Source: Alphaproteobacteria bacterium
Lineage (GTDB): Bacteria; Pseudomonadota; Alphaproteobacteria; Micavibrionales; UBA2020
NCBI GenBank assembly: GCA_016124645.1
Contig: WGNE01000038.1
Location: 1-43,341, forward strand
Reading direction: 5' to 3'
DNA length: 43,341 nucleotides
Part shown: piece after piece, positions 26,301 through 33,372 of the stretch
How the letters are laid out: every line of letters starts with the position of its first letter
Position numbering within the stretch: the stretch's first letter is position 1
Notes under the pieces: model-generated
Told to the model about the DNA's origin: nothing
Databases searched by the model: none
What the model saw: only the letters and a program-made list of their open reading frames with translations
Translations under genes and position numbers: made by a program

Positions 26301-26871
26301 CGACGAGAAGGAGGCCTATGCCGCGCTGAAAAAGCTTTCGGCCGAGGAAGGCTTCGCCGTCGTGGGCGCGAACTACGTGAAGAACCCGAACGGCGCCGGC
26401 ACGGTCGAGCTGCCCGCCGACGTCATCAACCTGAACAACGCCACGCTGATCTTCAGCGCGCCCTCGCAGGACCGCACCTTCGTCATCTGCGACAACGAGA
26501 AGTTCCACATCAGCCTCGACGAACAGCAGTCGAAGGAGCTGATGGACGTGATCGAGGCGCAGGGACTGGAAGGCGCGCGCAAGGCGACGCCGAAAAATGC
26601 CGCCTGGACGCAGAACCTCGCCGATACGCTGAACAAACTGCCGGAGGTTTCCGTGCCGCTCACCCCGGTGCTGACCCTCTACGCAAACGCATCCGACAAG
26701 ACCGAGCTGCTCTCGGTCGCGCTGCAGCAAGAAAAAGGCGGCTTCCCGGCCCTGCCGACCCCGCAGGCGGATTTCAGCATCGCCGCCGAGCCTTCGGTGC
26801 GCCTGAAAACGGGCAAGGACTTTTGCTATCCCGCAAAGCGGAAAGCCTCCGCCAAGCCGCCCAGCCCGTAA
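23362..26871 (+). CDS. Large protein of unknown function with degenerate repeated modules
   Basis: A 1169-residue protein that I do not recognise. There is no signal peptide, membrane segment or catalytic motif I can name. The N-terminal half (~1-640) is helical and highly charged, with Glu/Lys-rich stretches (~130-195). The C-terminal part (~640-1120) reads as a series of about six degenerate ~65-residue beta-rich modules, each with a core like N-x2-(I/A)-x2-(I/L) followed by a short strand pair and often an amphipathic helix: [40 protein letters not shown]. It is monocistronic, with AAGGA upstream, a plausible promoter and a strong terminator. Codon use and GC look like its neighbours, so recent transfer is not suggested. 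A structural or scaffold role is possible but unproven. Confidence 0.8.
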   Translation: MADQSPSNAAFRLPENIDTLARMRDELSDYLNTLERNTDSVNAWLDANRNDVIVGHHQLMRAIVQDKDEQKALAVVKNLGDLAGFVLSMQDFSAMAEKSLGKDSGLQKTIAAISPGIPAKILEELPSLRPPTDEELKAREIERIEPTEEELEAARRKWWNPGSWFGKTEEELKAEADAESQRKIDAIKRHWGLVKTELVALQSERHYYIDSFMDWIADTMQPVEFDKSEAEVARAMDSYQSPQYVIDLAHEDYGKVIHGKALALREQALDYSKTAAFIDEQKIGDFIKILPSLFPETETVETQLAKQLLLKDFGVVSFAEMALEKVKDRKDQLALLETALKLEPAFKLTNEKTEAQIFNRILNEVTAQKDPLDSRALTVTLDKFRPAKGFKDGQTAQITGLAAGGETVFTTLAKRFDSKLPEFKKALADLLRGMQDGSADRRAAQLTGFAEAVREQDDAAMRKVLRGMTAAGDSRDFQALWAMTYPKSSFVEEITKTAKDTAALAGMVDDALSAGLLDELRINTGAAQEKTGAFAKFMEASVLPVQKDFPLAVARKLIAAAYANGGMDGLRRDLARPGGWLERTFAGDMGDAQKTEWTAALLEPFASGIVKSNILNDAAKMAKDPAAAKALKQMEENFAGADVRLDDGKIMTNLDRIANIWYNADAKVMHYTSNGTGHIFMEDVSPVMAKEVLSHIQRKGGFLSEYDGIFKPENIDRIATDRQGSKVTWYRHSGNLNVVGPELDALHARKDFMHETDAANGRTLSVNQKSIALLQPLEDGSWLLVDRYGSVQFLDGKVDIDPQAPLLDLGGTYFNPENASILSLDGDKNRLDFRLESRDFDDLLERAAPGEYFYSVELPGADAFKTLEKAVKKAQGVAAPDDKTLGNMYFNLKKLGYMMFTDERETGFNCHKFGPAKKPGFINTEDEMARSIFAGLAAKSDMITVGSLVTHKDNIDDAYYNVEKGRFYMVVGSDLLQVDCDEKEAYAALKKLSAEEGFAVVGANYVKNPNGAGTVELPADVINLNNATLIFSAPSQDRTFVICDNEKFHISLDEQQSKELMDVIEAQGLEGARKATPKNAAWTQNLADTLNKLPEVSVPLTPVLTLYANASDKTELLSVALQQEKGGFPALPTPQADFSIAAEPSVRLKTGKDFCYPAKRKASAKPPSP

Positions 26872-26890
26872 GCGGGAAGCGAGAACGAAA

Positions 26891-26920
26891 AAACAGCCGC
26901 ATCGCCTGCGGCTGTTTTTT
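26891..26920 (+). terminator. Strong intrinsic terminator
   Basis: AAACAGCCGCA pairs perfectly with TGCGGCTGTTT across a 5-nt loop and runs into a T-tract (26915-26921). The stem starts 20 bp after the stop of the 1169-residue protein gene. The A-run on its other side also makes it usable for the minus-strand lipoprotein transcript. Confidence 0.92.
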
Positions 26921-26949
26921 TATTCCGATAGCGCCGTATCGCCGGACGC

Positions 26950-27105
26950 TTAATACCCCTTCGTCTTTTCCGCCGCGCTGCTGATGGCGCCGCCGGCGGC
27001 CTGCGCGTCCTTGCCGATGCCCTCGACCGTGTTGCAGGCCGCAAGCGGCCCCGCCAGAAAAGCCAGCAGTCCAAGACACAGGACCAGTTTTGCCCGTCTC
27101 GACAT
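26950..27105 (-). CDS. Entericidin-family small lipoprotein
   Basis: A 51-residue reading frame starting at ATG 27105 (GGAG 7 nt upstream). A signal peptide with lipobox LAAC is followed by the mature sequence CNTVEGIGKDAQAAGGAIS, which matches the entericidin A/B pattern (CNTxxGxGxD...GxAIS). E. coli entericidins are tiny membrane lipoproteins linked to stationary-phase and osmotic stress and were proposed as a toxin/antidote pair. It lies 30 bp downstream of a second small lipoprotein gene and behind the ECF sigma operon on the same strand, so it may be controlled by that sigma factor. Confidence 0.85.
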   Translation of the reverse strand: MSRRAKLVLCLGLLAFLAGPLAACNTVEGIGKDAQAAGGAISSAAEKTKGY

Positions 27106-27135
27106 GATCGGTCTCCAGTGCTGAAAAGGGTTGGC

Positions 27136-27318
27136 TTACTTGTTGAGCGTGCCCGGGCCGTTGTCGGGCGTCACTTCCATCGAATGGCCGCCGCCGCCGT
27201 TCGACATCGCGCTCATGTCGTTCTTCATGCCCTGCCAGGTGTTGGAACAGCCCGCCAGAGGCAGCGCCGTCACGGCGAGAAGGGCGGTCAGGACGATGGT
27301 TTTTTGCATGAATTTCAC
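27136..27318 (-). CDS. Small lipoprotein, entericidin-like
   Basis: A ~60-residue lipoprotein. The signal peptide MQKTIVLTALLAVTALPLAGC has a clear lipobox (LAGC at ~21-24), and the mature start CSNTWQGMKNDMSAMSNGGG recalls the CNTxxG-x2-xD entericidin opening with an extended Gly/His/Pro tail. The start is ambiguous: GTG 27318 has GGGAG 9 nt upstream, while ATG 27309 (MQKTIV) lacks a well-placed site, so I use the GTG. It sits 98 bp after the CnrX/CpxP-like gene and immediately before the entericidin gene. The pair could mirror the tandem ecnA-ecnB arrangement. Confidence 0.7.
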   Translation of the reverse strand: MKFMQKTIVLTALLAVTALPLAGCSNTWQGMKNDMSAMSNGGGGHSMEVTPDNGPGTLNK

Positions 27319-27416
27319 GGAAAGGCACTCCCTGTTAGACCTGTTGAAAATCGAATGTCCAAGGATATCAGGTGGCCGGGTGAAATCAAGGCCGCAAGTG
27401 GCCCCTTCCGCCATCC

Positions 27417-28145
27417 TCAAGGCGCGGGCGGCGCATCTTCGTCGCGTTCTGGCAAATCATCCCCCGGCGGCGGTTCCGGCGGCGGGCCGTCGCGCAGGAA
27501 AGGGCGGTCCGAATTCTCGATCGCGCCGGGGCGGTCGCCGCCGTCGCGTTGTTGCCGCTCCATCCGCCGCTCGCGGAACCGGTCGCGCAGCGTCCTGTCG
27601 TCCGGCCTGTCGCCGGGGCCGCCGCGCCGGTCGTCGTCATGCCCGCGCCGCCCGTCCAGCCGGCGCGCGTTCATGTGGCTGAAGGGGCCGGTCTTTTCCA
27701 GCACCGCGCGCCCCTCGGGGGAGACCTTTTGCAGCAGCGCGTCGCGCACGCCGTGCATTTTTTCCAGCACGGCCAGCTTGGCCCGCTGCTCTTCGCCCAT
27801 CGCGGCGGAAAGCGCGTCCTTGTCGAAGGGCTGGGCGTTGAGCGTTTCCTGCACCTGCTGCTGCGCGTCCTTCAGTTTCTGGCGCAGGCCCTGGAACTGG
27901 TCGCGGTTGGCCTGCATGGTTTCACGCAGCACGCGGCGGTCGCCTTCGGAAAGCTTCTTGCGCAGTTCCTCGTCGCGCTTGCGCCAGTTGGCGTGGTCCT
28001 GATCGCGGTCGTCGTCGCCCGCCTGCTGCATCGCGTGGCGCGGCGTGAAGTTATGGCCCAGCATCAGCCCGCCCATGAACAGGTTGGCCGACATCGAAAT
28101 GAACAGCCCCGCGCCCAGGATGGTGACGATTTTTTCCAGTTTCAT
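27417..28145 (-). CDS. Membrane-anchored periplasmic sensor (CnrX/CpxP/heavy-metal-resistance type)
   Basis: A 242-residue protein with one N-terminal membrane anchor (~7-31) and a helical, charged periplasmic region. ELRKKLSEGDRRVLRETMQANRDQF and later helices resemble the LTxxQRxxxR helical-hairpin proteins (Spy/CpxP and CnrX-like; heavy-metal resistance family). The last ~80 residues are an Arg/Asp/Pro-rich, probably disordered tail. In systems such as CnrYXH, a protein of this type is the periplasmic input that controls an anti-sigma factor. Its ATG directly abuts the anti-sigma stop, which supports that role here. I see no clear His/Met metal-binding cluster, so the signal may be envelope stress rather than metal. 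Confidence 0.7.
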   Translation of the reverse strand: MKLEKIVTILGAGLFISMSANLFMGGLMLGHNFTPRHAMQQAGDDDRDQDHANWRKRDEELRKKLSEGDRRVLRETMQANRDQFQGLRQKLKDAQQQVQETLNAQPFDKDALSAAMGEEQRAKLAVLEKMHGVRDALLQKVSPEGRAVLEKTGPFSHMNARRLDGRRGHDDDRRGGPGDRPDDRTLRDRFRERRMERQQRDGGDRPGAIENSDRPFLRDGPPPEPPPGDDLPERDEDAPPAP

Positions 28146-28664
28146 TTAGAAAAGGCCTCCGTTCAAAAGATCGCTGTCGTTGTCGATGATCTGGTCCTGC
28201 GCGTAATAGACCGGATCGACAAGGTAATCCGTGCCGTTATGCGCATGGGGCAGCACGCCGATGATGAAGCCCAGCACAGCCGCCGCGATGAGCCCGCCGC
28301 CCGGCGCGAAGATATAGGCGGGCCGCCACTTGAAGCCGGACGGTTTTTGCGACGCCGTCGCCGCATCCGCCTGCTGCGCGCTCGTCAGAAGTTTCGAGAA
28401 TGGCGCATCCTCTTCCGCCCCGTCCTGAACGGGATCCGCCGCGATGGCCGCCATGATGCGGCTTTCCAGCGCGGTGGTGTCGGCGGGCAGCGGGTCGTAG
28501 GCGCGCAATGCCTCTTCCGCCGCGCGCGCGGCCTCGAAATATTCCTTGGCCGCTTCGTCGGCATTGACCAGCGCCAAGGCTTCCTTCACCTTGCCTTCCG
28601 GCCAGCGCGAGAGGTCGGCGGAATAAAGATCCACTTGGTCCCTGAACTCTTCGAGCGTCATCAT
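28146..28664 (-). CDS. Probable single-pass anti-sigma factor
   Basis: A 172-residue protein. The cytoplasmic N-terminal part (~1-105) begins MMTLEEFRDQVDLYSADLSRWP. One membrane helix (~117-139, FAPGGGLIAAAVLGFIIGVL) leads to a short periplasmic tail. It lacks the HxxxCxxC zinc anti-sigma motif but has the topology and position of alphaproteobacterial ECF anti-sigma factors, between the sigma gene (11 bp upstream) and the periplasmic sensor gene (abutting). AGGAG precedes the ATG by 8 nt. The function is inferred mainly from operon context. Confidence 0.7.
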   Translation of the reverse strand: MMTLEEFRDQVDLYSADLSRWPEGKVKEALALVNADEAAKEYFEAARAAEEALRAYDPLPADTTALESRIMAAIAADPVQDGAEEDAPFSKLLTSAQQADAATASQKPSGFKWRPAYIFAPGGGLIAAAVLGFIIGVLPHAHNGTDYLVDPVYYAQDQIIDNDSDLLNGGLF

Positions 28665-28675
28665 GGCGTCATCTC

Positions 28676-29263
28676 CTATGGCTTTTCCGCCGCCAGACTG
28701 TCGCGCAGCGTGCGGCGCGAGCGGACCAGCAGGGATTCGAGCGCCTTGACGCTGATGCCCAGCGCCTCGGCGGCTTCCTTGTTCGAGTAATCCTCGTAAA
28801 AACAGAGGACGAAGGCGCTGCGCTGGCGTTCGGGCAGCTCGGCGAGGGCCAGCTGCACCCGCTTCGACTGCTCGCGCCGGGCGATGCCGGTTTCGGCGTT
28901 GGGCGTCTCGTCTTCCAGCTCGGGTATCTTTTCGATATCCGCAAAACGGTTCTTGCGTTTTTCGTCGATCGACAGGTTGAGGACGATGCGGTAAAGCCAG
29001 GTGGTGAACTTGGCCCCCGCCTTGTCGGGACTCTCCCAGTTCTTCGCATGCTTCCAGACGCGGATAAAAGCCTCCTGCGCCACGTCCTCCGCGGCGCCGG
29101 TGCTGCCGAGGATGCGGGTGGCGAGGCGGACGGTACGGGCCAGATGGCGCTGCATGAGCTGCCGGAAAGCCCTTTGGTCTCCCTTCGCAATGCGGCGCAT
29201 GAGTTCGGCATCGTCTTTTGCCTCGTCTGTGCTGTGGCCTATGGTCTGAGCCTGTTCCTGCAT
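28676..29263 (-). CDS. ECF RNA polymerase sigma factor
   Basis: A 195-residue ECF (group 4) sigma. Region 2 (~20-95) contains AEDVAQEAFIRVWKHAKNW and TTWLYRIVLNLSIDEKRK. Region 4 (~140-190) contains ELPERQRSAFVL and the helix-turn-helix SNKEAAEALGISVKALESLL. There is no region 1.1 or 3. I start at ATG 29263 (AGGGA ~5 nt upstream) instead of the in-frame GTG at 29299. It leads an operon with an anti-sigma and a CnrX/CpxP-like sensor and probably transcribes its own operon. The upstream GAAACC-N4-GGTTTC palindrome may be part of its control region. Confidence 0.92.
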   Translation of the reverse strand: MQEQAQTIGHSTDEAKDDAELMRRIAKGDQRAFRQLMQRHLARTVRLATRILGSTGAAEDVAQEAFIRVWKHAKNWESPDKAGAKFTTWLYRIVLNLSIDEKRKNRFADIEKIPELEDETPNAETGIARREQSKRVQLALAELPERQRSAFVLCFYEDYSNKEAAEALGISVKALESLLVRSRRTLRDSLAAEKP

Positions 29264-29361
29264 CCGTTTCCCTGAAAGGCGGTTTGACGTGATGATCACC
29301 CTGTCCTTCTGAAGTTAAACGGTTTTCCTGCGTTTTGCACCTTTGTCACGGCCCGGCGGGG

Positions 29362-29377
29362 GAAACCCTGCGGTTTC
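29362..29377. promoter_or_regulatory. GAAACC-CTGC-GGTTTC palindrome upstream of the ECF operon
   Basis: A perfect 6-bp inverted repeat lies ~100 bp upstream of the sigma gene and ~160 bp from the divergent hydrolase. It is either an operator or, with the following T/A-rich run on the plus strand, a weak terminator-like hairpin. GAAAC-type -35 elements are common in ECF promoters, so one arm may belong to an autoregulated promoter. Confidence 0.35.
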
Positions 29378-29538
29378 TTTTAAAATTTTTCATATTTTTA
29401 ACCTCCCTGCAGGGTTTTCACGGATTGAGCGCCGTTGTCATGCGGGTGGCATTCGGGCAAAAGATTGAATAGAATAGGGTTTCGGAAAGAGAAATCGGCA
29501 GTTTTTTCTTTTAATTCAGCACTATAGGGGTAGTCATC

Positions 29539-30303
29539 ATGGGCCGCACAAGCCGGCGTCATCGCTTCCGCAACGGCCGCGGGCAGGAACTGGCCGGCAC
29601 CTTCGACCTGCCCGAGGGCGTGCCGCTGCTGGGCTACGGCGTTTTCGCCCCCTGCTTCACCTGCACGAAGGATTCCCATGCGGCGGCCAAGGTCTGCCGC
29701 GCGCTGGCCGAGCGGGGCATCGGCATGCTGCGCTTCGACATCACCGGACTGGGCGAGAGCGAAGGCAGCTTCGCCGAGACCAATTTCACCACCCGCCGGC
29801 TGGACATCATGGCCGCCGTCAGCACCGTGATCGCGACTTTCGAGCCGCCGAAACTGCTCATCGGCCACAGCATCGGGGGCACGGCGGCGCTTTCGGCCGC
29901 GCCCTATCTCGACGACATAAAATTGCTGGCGACCATCGGCGCGCCGGATGAGCCCTCGCATATCATCGACAAGCTGCGCGGACGCGGCGAGCTGACCGAA
30001 AAGGGCGAAATGGTGGAACTCATCGTGGCCGGGAGGCCGATCCTGTTCAAAAAGAGCTTCGTCGCCGACATGATGGAGCAGGACGTGGCGGCGGAAACGG
30101 AGAAAATAACCGCGCGCCTGCTGGTCTTCCATGCGCCCTATGACGATACGGTGGATTTCGAAAACGCGCGGATTATTTTCGACCGCGCGAATTGCGAAAA
30201 AGACCTCGTCCCCCTCGACGCGGAAGCGACCCACCTGTTCGAGAACCGGACGGAGGACGCGGAACTCGTCGCCGACACCATCCGCGACGCCTTTCCTGCC
30301 TGA
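29539..30303 (+). CDS. Alpha/beta hydrolase
   Basis: A 254-residue cytoplasmic serine hydrolase fold. The nucleophile elbow is GHSIGG (Ser111), an acid residue is likely in HAPYDDTV, and the His is in EATHLFEN near the C-terminus. FAPCFTCTKDSHAAAKVCRAL and MLRFDITGLGESEG resemble the hydrolase part of bifunctional hydrolase/OsmC proteins found in proteobacteria, but there is no OsmC domain here. The substrate is unknown. ATG 29539 has AGGGG upstream. It is divergent from the ECF sigma operon and may share its control region. Confidence 0.8.
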   Translation: MGRTSRRHRFRNGRGQELAGTFDLPEGVPLLGYGVFAPCFTCTKDSHAAAKVCRALAERGIGMLRFDITGLGESEGSFAETNFTTRRLDIMAAVSTVIATFEPPKLLIGHSIGGTAALSAAPYLDDIKLLATIGAPDEPSHIIDKLRGRGELTEKGEMVELIVAGRPILFKKSFVADMMEQDVAAETEKITARLLVFHAPYDDTVDFENARIIFDRANCEKDLVPLDAEATHLFENRTEDAELVADTIRDAFPA

Positions 30304-30343
30304 CTGCCCACAGCAACGCCCGTAAAATTCATCAGGATGCCGC

Positions 30344-30444
30344 CACCCCGGACTTGATCCGGGGTCCAAAAGCCCGTCAGGGCGTCACATGATTCATATG
30401 CGCGGCGGACGCCGCGTGATGGACCCCGGATCAAGTCCGGGGTG
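30344..30444. repeat. Inverted pair of REP-like palindromes (ACCCCGGA family)
   Basis: The hairpin ACCCCGGA-cttga-TCCGGGGT (30345-30365) and its inverted copy ACCCCGGA-tcaag-TCCGGGGT (30423-30443) flank ~57 bp that contains two further GC hairpins. The motif is a familiar alphaproteobacterial intergenic repeat. It lies between the convergent hydrolase and metallopeptidase genes and probably marks or protects both transcript ends. Confidence 0.8.
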
Positions 30445-30472
30445 GCGTGAATTTATTAGGGTGAGAACGCCC

Positions 30473-31792
30473 TTAAAGGTCGAAGCTCTGCCCGCCGCCG
30501 TCTTTTTTGCGCGGGGGCAGTTTCGGCGGCGCGGGCTTTTTCGCCGCGGGTTTTTTCGAATTGTCGTTATCCGCTTTCGGCGCTGCGCCGCCGGTGTCGT
30601 TTTTCGGCGCTGCGCCGCCGTTGTCATTTTTCGGCGCTGCGCCGCCGGTACGCGCGTCGATCGCCGCGTCGCGGAAGATGCGCTTGAGACCCGTCATCTC
30701 CGGCTCGCGCTTGGGCGCGCTGTCTTTCATGATGCGCACGTTCGCCTTCATCTCGCGGAGCTGGTCGGGCGTTTTCGTCATCGGCAGGTCTTCCGCCGGC
30801 AAGTAGTTGCGGATGCTGTCCATGTAACGCTTGCAGCAATCGAGCACCGCGGGCGATTCCGTCTCCGCGCCGGTCTTCGCGACCGTCATCATGTAGTCCA
30901 TGACCTTGTCGCCGTCCGGCGTCTTGTTCTTTTTCGCCAGCATCGTCACGCGCACGGTGGCGGAAAGCGCCTGCTGCATGTTGTGCTCGGCGTCCGCCGA
31001 CAGCCCCTGACGCGCGGCGATCTCGACCGCGAGGTCGCGGGCCTCCGCCGGACTCAGGTTTTTCAGCGCGCCTTTCTTGTTCAGCGCGATCACCTCGTCC
31101 AGCGCGCGGCTGGTCCAGTGGGCGACATCGCCCTTTTGCACCGCGTTCATGTTGCGGATGTCGCGGATGTATTCGGGGAAGGTGCTGTCCTCGCCGTAAC
31201 GCTGGTAGTGGCGGATCATCGAATAGGCGTCCGCCTCGCACTCGCGGTGGTTGACGACGCTGATGCTCTTGCCGCGCCTTGCGTCTTCTTCCATCATCGT
31301 GACGGCGTGGCCCAGCTCGTGGTCGAGCACGTAGCGTTGCCACATTTCGGTGTTGTTGTACTCGTCCTTCATCACGGGGTACTGCGTGTTGGGGATCGGG
31401 TCGTCGGAGACGAAGATGGACTTCATCACCCGCGCGGTGAACTCTTCGCCCGCCGGAATGACGATGCGCGCGTAGATCTGCATGTCGGGCTTGTTGCTGA
31501 AGGGGCTGTCGGAAACGCTGACGCTGCAGGGCAGCTTGCCCTCGAACATGCCCAGCGCCATCGACTTGCTCATGCCGAGCGAGGCGGCGGGGTTGTCCTC
31601 CTTCACCTTGTCGAGCGCGGGGGCGATGCTGGCGACCGCTTCCTTGCCGGTTTCGAATTGCTGGTGGTTGAGAATGAAGACGTCCTTGCGGTGCTCGGGG
31701 AAGTCCTTGTAGAACTCCGCGATCGCCTTGCCAAGGTCCAGCGCGGGGCCTGCTGCGTCGTCCTCGGGCGTGCGCGTGATGCCAAGTTTCAT
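30473..31792 (-). CDS. Putative zinc metallopeptidase with C-terminal low-complexity repeats
   Basis: A 439-residue cytoplasmic protein (no signal peptide) of unrecognised family. VLDHELGHAVTMME provides a HExxH zinc motif (His158, Glu159, His162), and NHRECEADAYSMI ~20 residues later offers a Glu third ligand and the E-x-x-A-D pattern common in metallopeptidases. Residues ~200-380 are helical. The C-terminus (~393-419) has three 9-residue GGAAPKNDN-like repeats, then a Lys/Pro-rich tail. ATG 31792 has AGGAG 7 nt upstream. Protease activity is inferred from the motif only; the substrate is unknown. Confidence 0.65.
   Translation of the reverse strand: MKLGITRTPEDDAAGPALDLGKAIAEFYKDFPEHRKDVFILNHQQFETGKEAVASIAPALDKVKEDNPAASLGMSKSMALGMFEGKLPCSVSVSDSPFSNKPDMQIYARIVIPAGEEFTARVMKSIFVSDDPIPNTQYPVMKDEYNNTEMWQRYVLDHELGHAVTMMEEDARRGKSISVVNHRECEADAYSMIRHYQRYGEDSTFPEYIRDIRNMNAVQKGDVAHWTSRALDEVIALNKKGALKNLSPAEARDLAVEIAARQGLSADAEHNMQQALSATVRVTMLAKKNKTPDGDKVMDYMMTVAKTGAETESPAVLDCCKRYMDSIRNYLPAEDLPMTKTPDQLREMKANVRIMKDSAPKREPEMTGLKRIFRDAAIDARTGGAAPKNDNGGAAPKNDTGGAAPKADNDNSKKPAAKKPAPPKLPPRKKDGGGQSFDL
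30578..30658 (-). repeat. Three 27-bp in-frame tandem repeats
   Basis: Units beginning at 30578, 30605 and 30632 share CGGCGCTGCGCCGCCG and encode GGAAPKNDN/GGAAPKNDT/GGAAPKADN in the metallopeptidase-like protein. The 27-bp period keeps the frame. Copy number could vary between strains by slippage. Confidence 0.85.
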
Positions 31793-31917
31793 TCTTTATC
31801 TCCTGCAATATATATGTGTTCGGAGAGTTATCTTATGGATTTAAAGCGGCGCTGTACACCGCCCGTGTCATAAAACAGGTTTCATTTAACGGATTGTTTT
31901 AATGATATGGAAAGATG

Positions 31918-33300
31918 CTACTTGAGTTTCGCCATGACTTTGCGGAATTTTTCCAGAATAACGTCTTCGCGCTTGTGCCGGTGGTTTTTCACCACCCAGC
32001 GTCCGCCCGCCATGACGTCGCGCACGGGGTTTTGATTCGCGGCGAAGATGGCGGCGTCGAGGATATGGTCGCGCAGCTTTCCGGTCATGACGGGGATCTG
32101 CGAATCCAGCACCACGAAATCCGCGCGATGGCCGATTTCGATGCGCCCCGTCTTGCGCCCCAGCGCCCGCGCCCCGCCCGAAAGCGCGCGGTCGTAAAGC
32201 GTCGCGCCGACGGAGGCGATGTCGTGCCCCTTGATGAGCGTGCGTTCCCGGCGCACGAGCCGCTGGACGTATTCCAGCCAGCGCAGTTCCTCCATCACGC
32301 TCACCGTCACGTGGCTGTCGGAGCCGATGGCGAAGATGCCGCCCGCCTGAAAATATTCCACCAGCGGGAAGATGCCGTCGCCGAGGTTCGCCTCGGTCGT
32401 GGGGCAAAGCCCGGCCACCGCCCCCGCCTGCGCGAGGCGGCCGATCTCGCCTTCCGTCACATGGGTGCAGTGCACGAGGCACCATTTGCTGTCGATATTC
32501 GCGTTTTCCATCAGCCATTCGACCGGGCGCAGGCCCGACCATTCGACGCAGCCTTCCACCTCCCCCATCTGCTCGGCGGCGTGGATGTGGATGGGCGCGT
32601 CGGGCAGCAGTTCGCGCACGGCAGCGGTGCCTTCGCGCAGCATCTCCGGCGAGACGGCGCGCAGCGAGTGATGGGCCAGCCCCACCGTCACCTGCGGCGT
32701 GTTGTGGTATTCGCCGTGGATTTCCTCCACGATGCGCATGATCTGCGGCACGGTGTTGATGAAGCGCTTCTGCCCTTCGGAGGGCGGCTTTTCGCCGAAG
32801 CCGCCATAGGCGTAGAGCACGGGCATATGGGTGATGCCGATGCCGGTTTCGAGCGCGGCGCGGATGATCTGGCGCGAGAGCAACGCGCGGTCTTCATAGG
32901 GGTGGCCGTCGCGCTGGTGATGGATGTAGTGGAATTCGCCGACGGAGGTATAACCGGCTTTCAGCATATCCACATAGACCTGCGCCGCCAGCGCCTCCAT
33001 CTCCTCCGGCCCGATTTGCGAGAGGAAGCGGTACATCGTCTCCCGCCAGTTCCAGAAGTTGTCCTTGTGGCCGCTCGCGCGCTCGGTCAGCCCGGCCATG
33101 GCCCGCTGGAAGGCGTGGGAATGGATGTTCGGCATGCCCGGCACCAGCGGCCCGGCGGCGATTTCGGCCTCCGGGTTCTCCGCCGGGCGGGCCTTGAAGG
33201 CGTCCACGCCGACGATCCAGCCGTCCCTGTCGTATTCGATCAGGACGTTGTCGGCCCAGCCGTCGGGCAGCAAGGCGGTTTCGGCGAAAAGCGTGGTCAT
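31918..33300 (-). CDS. hutF: Formimidoylglutamate deiminase
   Basis: Converts N-formimino-L-glutamate to N-formyl-L-glutamate plus ammonia, the fourth step of the five-step histidine pathway. The 460-residue amidohydrolase has NIHSHAFQRAMAG (metal-binding His60, His62), VGEFHYIHH, GLAHHSLRAVSPEML, IHIHAAEQ and GSDSHVTVSVMEELR. These are HutF features that separate it from HutI. ATG 33300 (AGGGGA upstream) is the natural start; the frame remains open for another ~740 bp upstream, but only antisense to hutI. It is divergent from hutI with 72 bp between starts. Confidence 0.95.
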   Translation of the reverse strand: MTTLFAETALLPDGWADNVLIEYDRDGWIVGVDAFKARPAENPEAEIAAGPLVPGMPNIHSHAFQRAMAGLTERASGHKDNFWNWRETMYRFLSQIGPEEMEALAAQVYVDMLKAGYTSVGEFHYIHHQRDGHPYEDRALLSRQIIRAALETGIGITHMPVLYAYGGFGEKPPSEGQKRFINTVPQIMRIVEEIHGEYHNTPQVTVGLAHHSLRAVSPEMLREGTAAVRELLPDAPIHIHAAEQMGEVEGCVEWSGLRPVEWLMENANIDSKWCLVHCTHVTEGEIGRLAQAGAVAGLCPTTEANLGDGIFPLVEYFQAGGIFAIGSDSHVTVSVMEELRWLEYVQRLVRRERTLIKGHDIASVGATLYDRALSGGARALGRKTGRIEIGHRADFVVLDSQIPVMTGKLRDHILDAAIFAANQNPVRDVMAGGRWVVKNHRHKREDVILEKFRKVMAKLK

Positions 33301-33332
33301 CAAGTCCCCTGTTGCGCGCGTCAAAAAACGTT

Positions 33333-33338
33333 TATAAA
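33333..33338 (+). promoter_or_regulatory. Possible -10 box of hutI in the hutF-hutI divergent region
   Basis: TATAAA lies 35 bp before the hutI ATG within the 72-bp divergent region. A -35 box is only loosely matched (TTGCGC with a 15-bp spacer). No HutC operator is obvious to me. Confidence 0.3.
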
Positions 33339-33372
33339 TAGTAGAGCGTTCAAGTGAAAAGGCAAATACTCT

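Noticed and set aside
24673-26730. 685-codon open frame antisense to the 1169-residue protein gene
   Set aside because: Because the sense protein is itself unknown, I compared both. The sense frame has a ribosome-binding site, promoter, terminator, balanced composition and residue patterning; the antisense frame has none of these.
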